From the NCBI GenBank assembly GCA_016700075.1, contig CP065000.1:1302001-1366000 (forward strand): 64,000 nucleotides of DNA, given 5' to 3'. This DNA is from Acidobacteriota bacterium (lineage in GTDB: Bacteria; Acidobacteriota; Blastocatellia; Pyrinomonadales; Pyrinomonadaceae). Position 1 is the stretch's first letter; every line of letters starts with the position of its first letter. Positions 63,817-64,000 of the stretch are shown piece by piece. Under the pieces are notes generated by a model that was not told the origin of the DNA, ran no database searches, and saw only the letters and a program-made list of their open reading frames with translations. Made by a program: the position numbers and the translations under genes.

Positions 63817-64000
63817 ATGATCGCTTACTTGCGCGGCAATCTTCTCGAAAAAAGTGCTAACTCGGTGATCATCGAAACCGGAGGCGTCGGTTACGAGGTA
63901 TGGATACCGCTATCGACCTTTTACGAGATCGGCGAGGTGGGCACTGAGGCCGAACTCCGCATTCATACACACGTCCGCGAGGACGCACTGCAGCTTTTCG
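63817..64000 (+). CDS. ruvA: Holliday junction branch migration protein RuvA (cut by window end)
   Basis: The first 61 residues are present: MIAYLRGNLLEKSANSVIIE, GVGYEVWIPLSTF and HTHVREDALQLF match domain I of RuvA (OB fold), which binds the four-way junction. The helix-hairpin-helix and RuvB-binding domains lie beyond the window. The site upstream suggests damage-inducible control. Confidence 0.93.
   Translation, partial: MIAYLRGNLLEKSANSVIIETGGVGYEVWIPLSTFYEIGEVGTEAELRIHTHVREDALQLF

Overview
The window is ordinary chromosomal DNA of a free-living Gram-negative bacterium with moderately high GC. Gene content (many large secreted proteins with DUF5916, DUF4097 and S74 domains, an ACT-domain malic enzyme, an aldolase-type microcompartment operon) and short palindromes inserted in frame inside genes fit Acidobacteriota, probably a Blastocatellia/Pyrinomonadales-like lineage. 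That assignment is inference. No phage, insertion sequence or CRISPR array was seen.

Layout. 1-7.7 kb (minus): citrate synthase (cut by the window edge), a SAM hydrolase, a glycine-zipper protein, a DUF5916 outer-membrane protein and a DUF4097 protein. 8-12.6 kb (plus): PHP phosphoesterase, GT4 glycosyltransferase, membrane protein, FtsX-type permease. 12.7-18.1 kb (plus): an imuA-imuB-dnaE2 translesion mutagenesis cassette. 18.2-23.7 kb: ACT-malic enzyme, hemolysin III, YpdA-like reductase, a small protein, YgfZ, and Mrp divergent from YgfZ. 23.9-31.1 kb (plus): secreted proteins, including a 999-residue repeat fibre with an S74 chaperone domain. 31.2-32.6 kb: IscA-type protein and NlpC/P60 hydrolase. 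32.7-39.2 kb (minus): small Sm-like protein, biotin carboxylase, CDP-alcohol phosphatidyltransferase, GreA, PfkA, S41 protease. 39.4-41 kb (plus): ALG5-like transferase and PdxJ. 41-53.7 kb (minus): UvrA, YeiH, DUF4197, GpmA, FolC, AccD, SuhB, M24 peptidase, esterase and others. 53.8-60.8 kb (plus): methyltransferase, TadA, tRNA-Ser(CGA), aquaporin, tRNA-Ser(GGA), SRP RNA, DnaX, TPM protein, nucleotidyltransferase, LemA. 60.8-63.6 kb (minus): a compact bacterial microcompartment operon. RuvA starts at the right edge.

The most interesting signals are: (1) an 18-bp inverted repeat of the form TGTTTCA-N4-TGmAACA just downstream of a TATTAT -10 box in front of both imuA and ruvA, a candidate SOS operator; (2) a BMC operon with one hexamer and three pentamer shell genes, an aldolase with a C-terminal encapsulation-like helix, and a small cysteine-rich protein of unknown function, but no aldehyde dehydrogenase or phosphotransacylase nearby; (3) palindromic elements inserted in frame into dnaE2 (two sites), the YpdA-like gene and the ygfZ gene, with one 79-bp family shared by two genes; (4) low-complexity palindromic repeats in many intergenic spacers, including each large gap inside the BMC operon.
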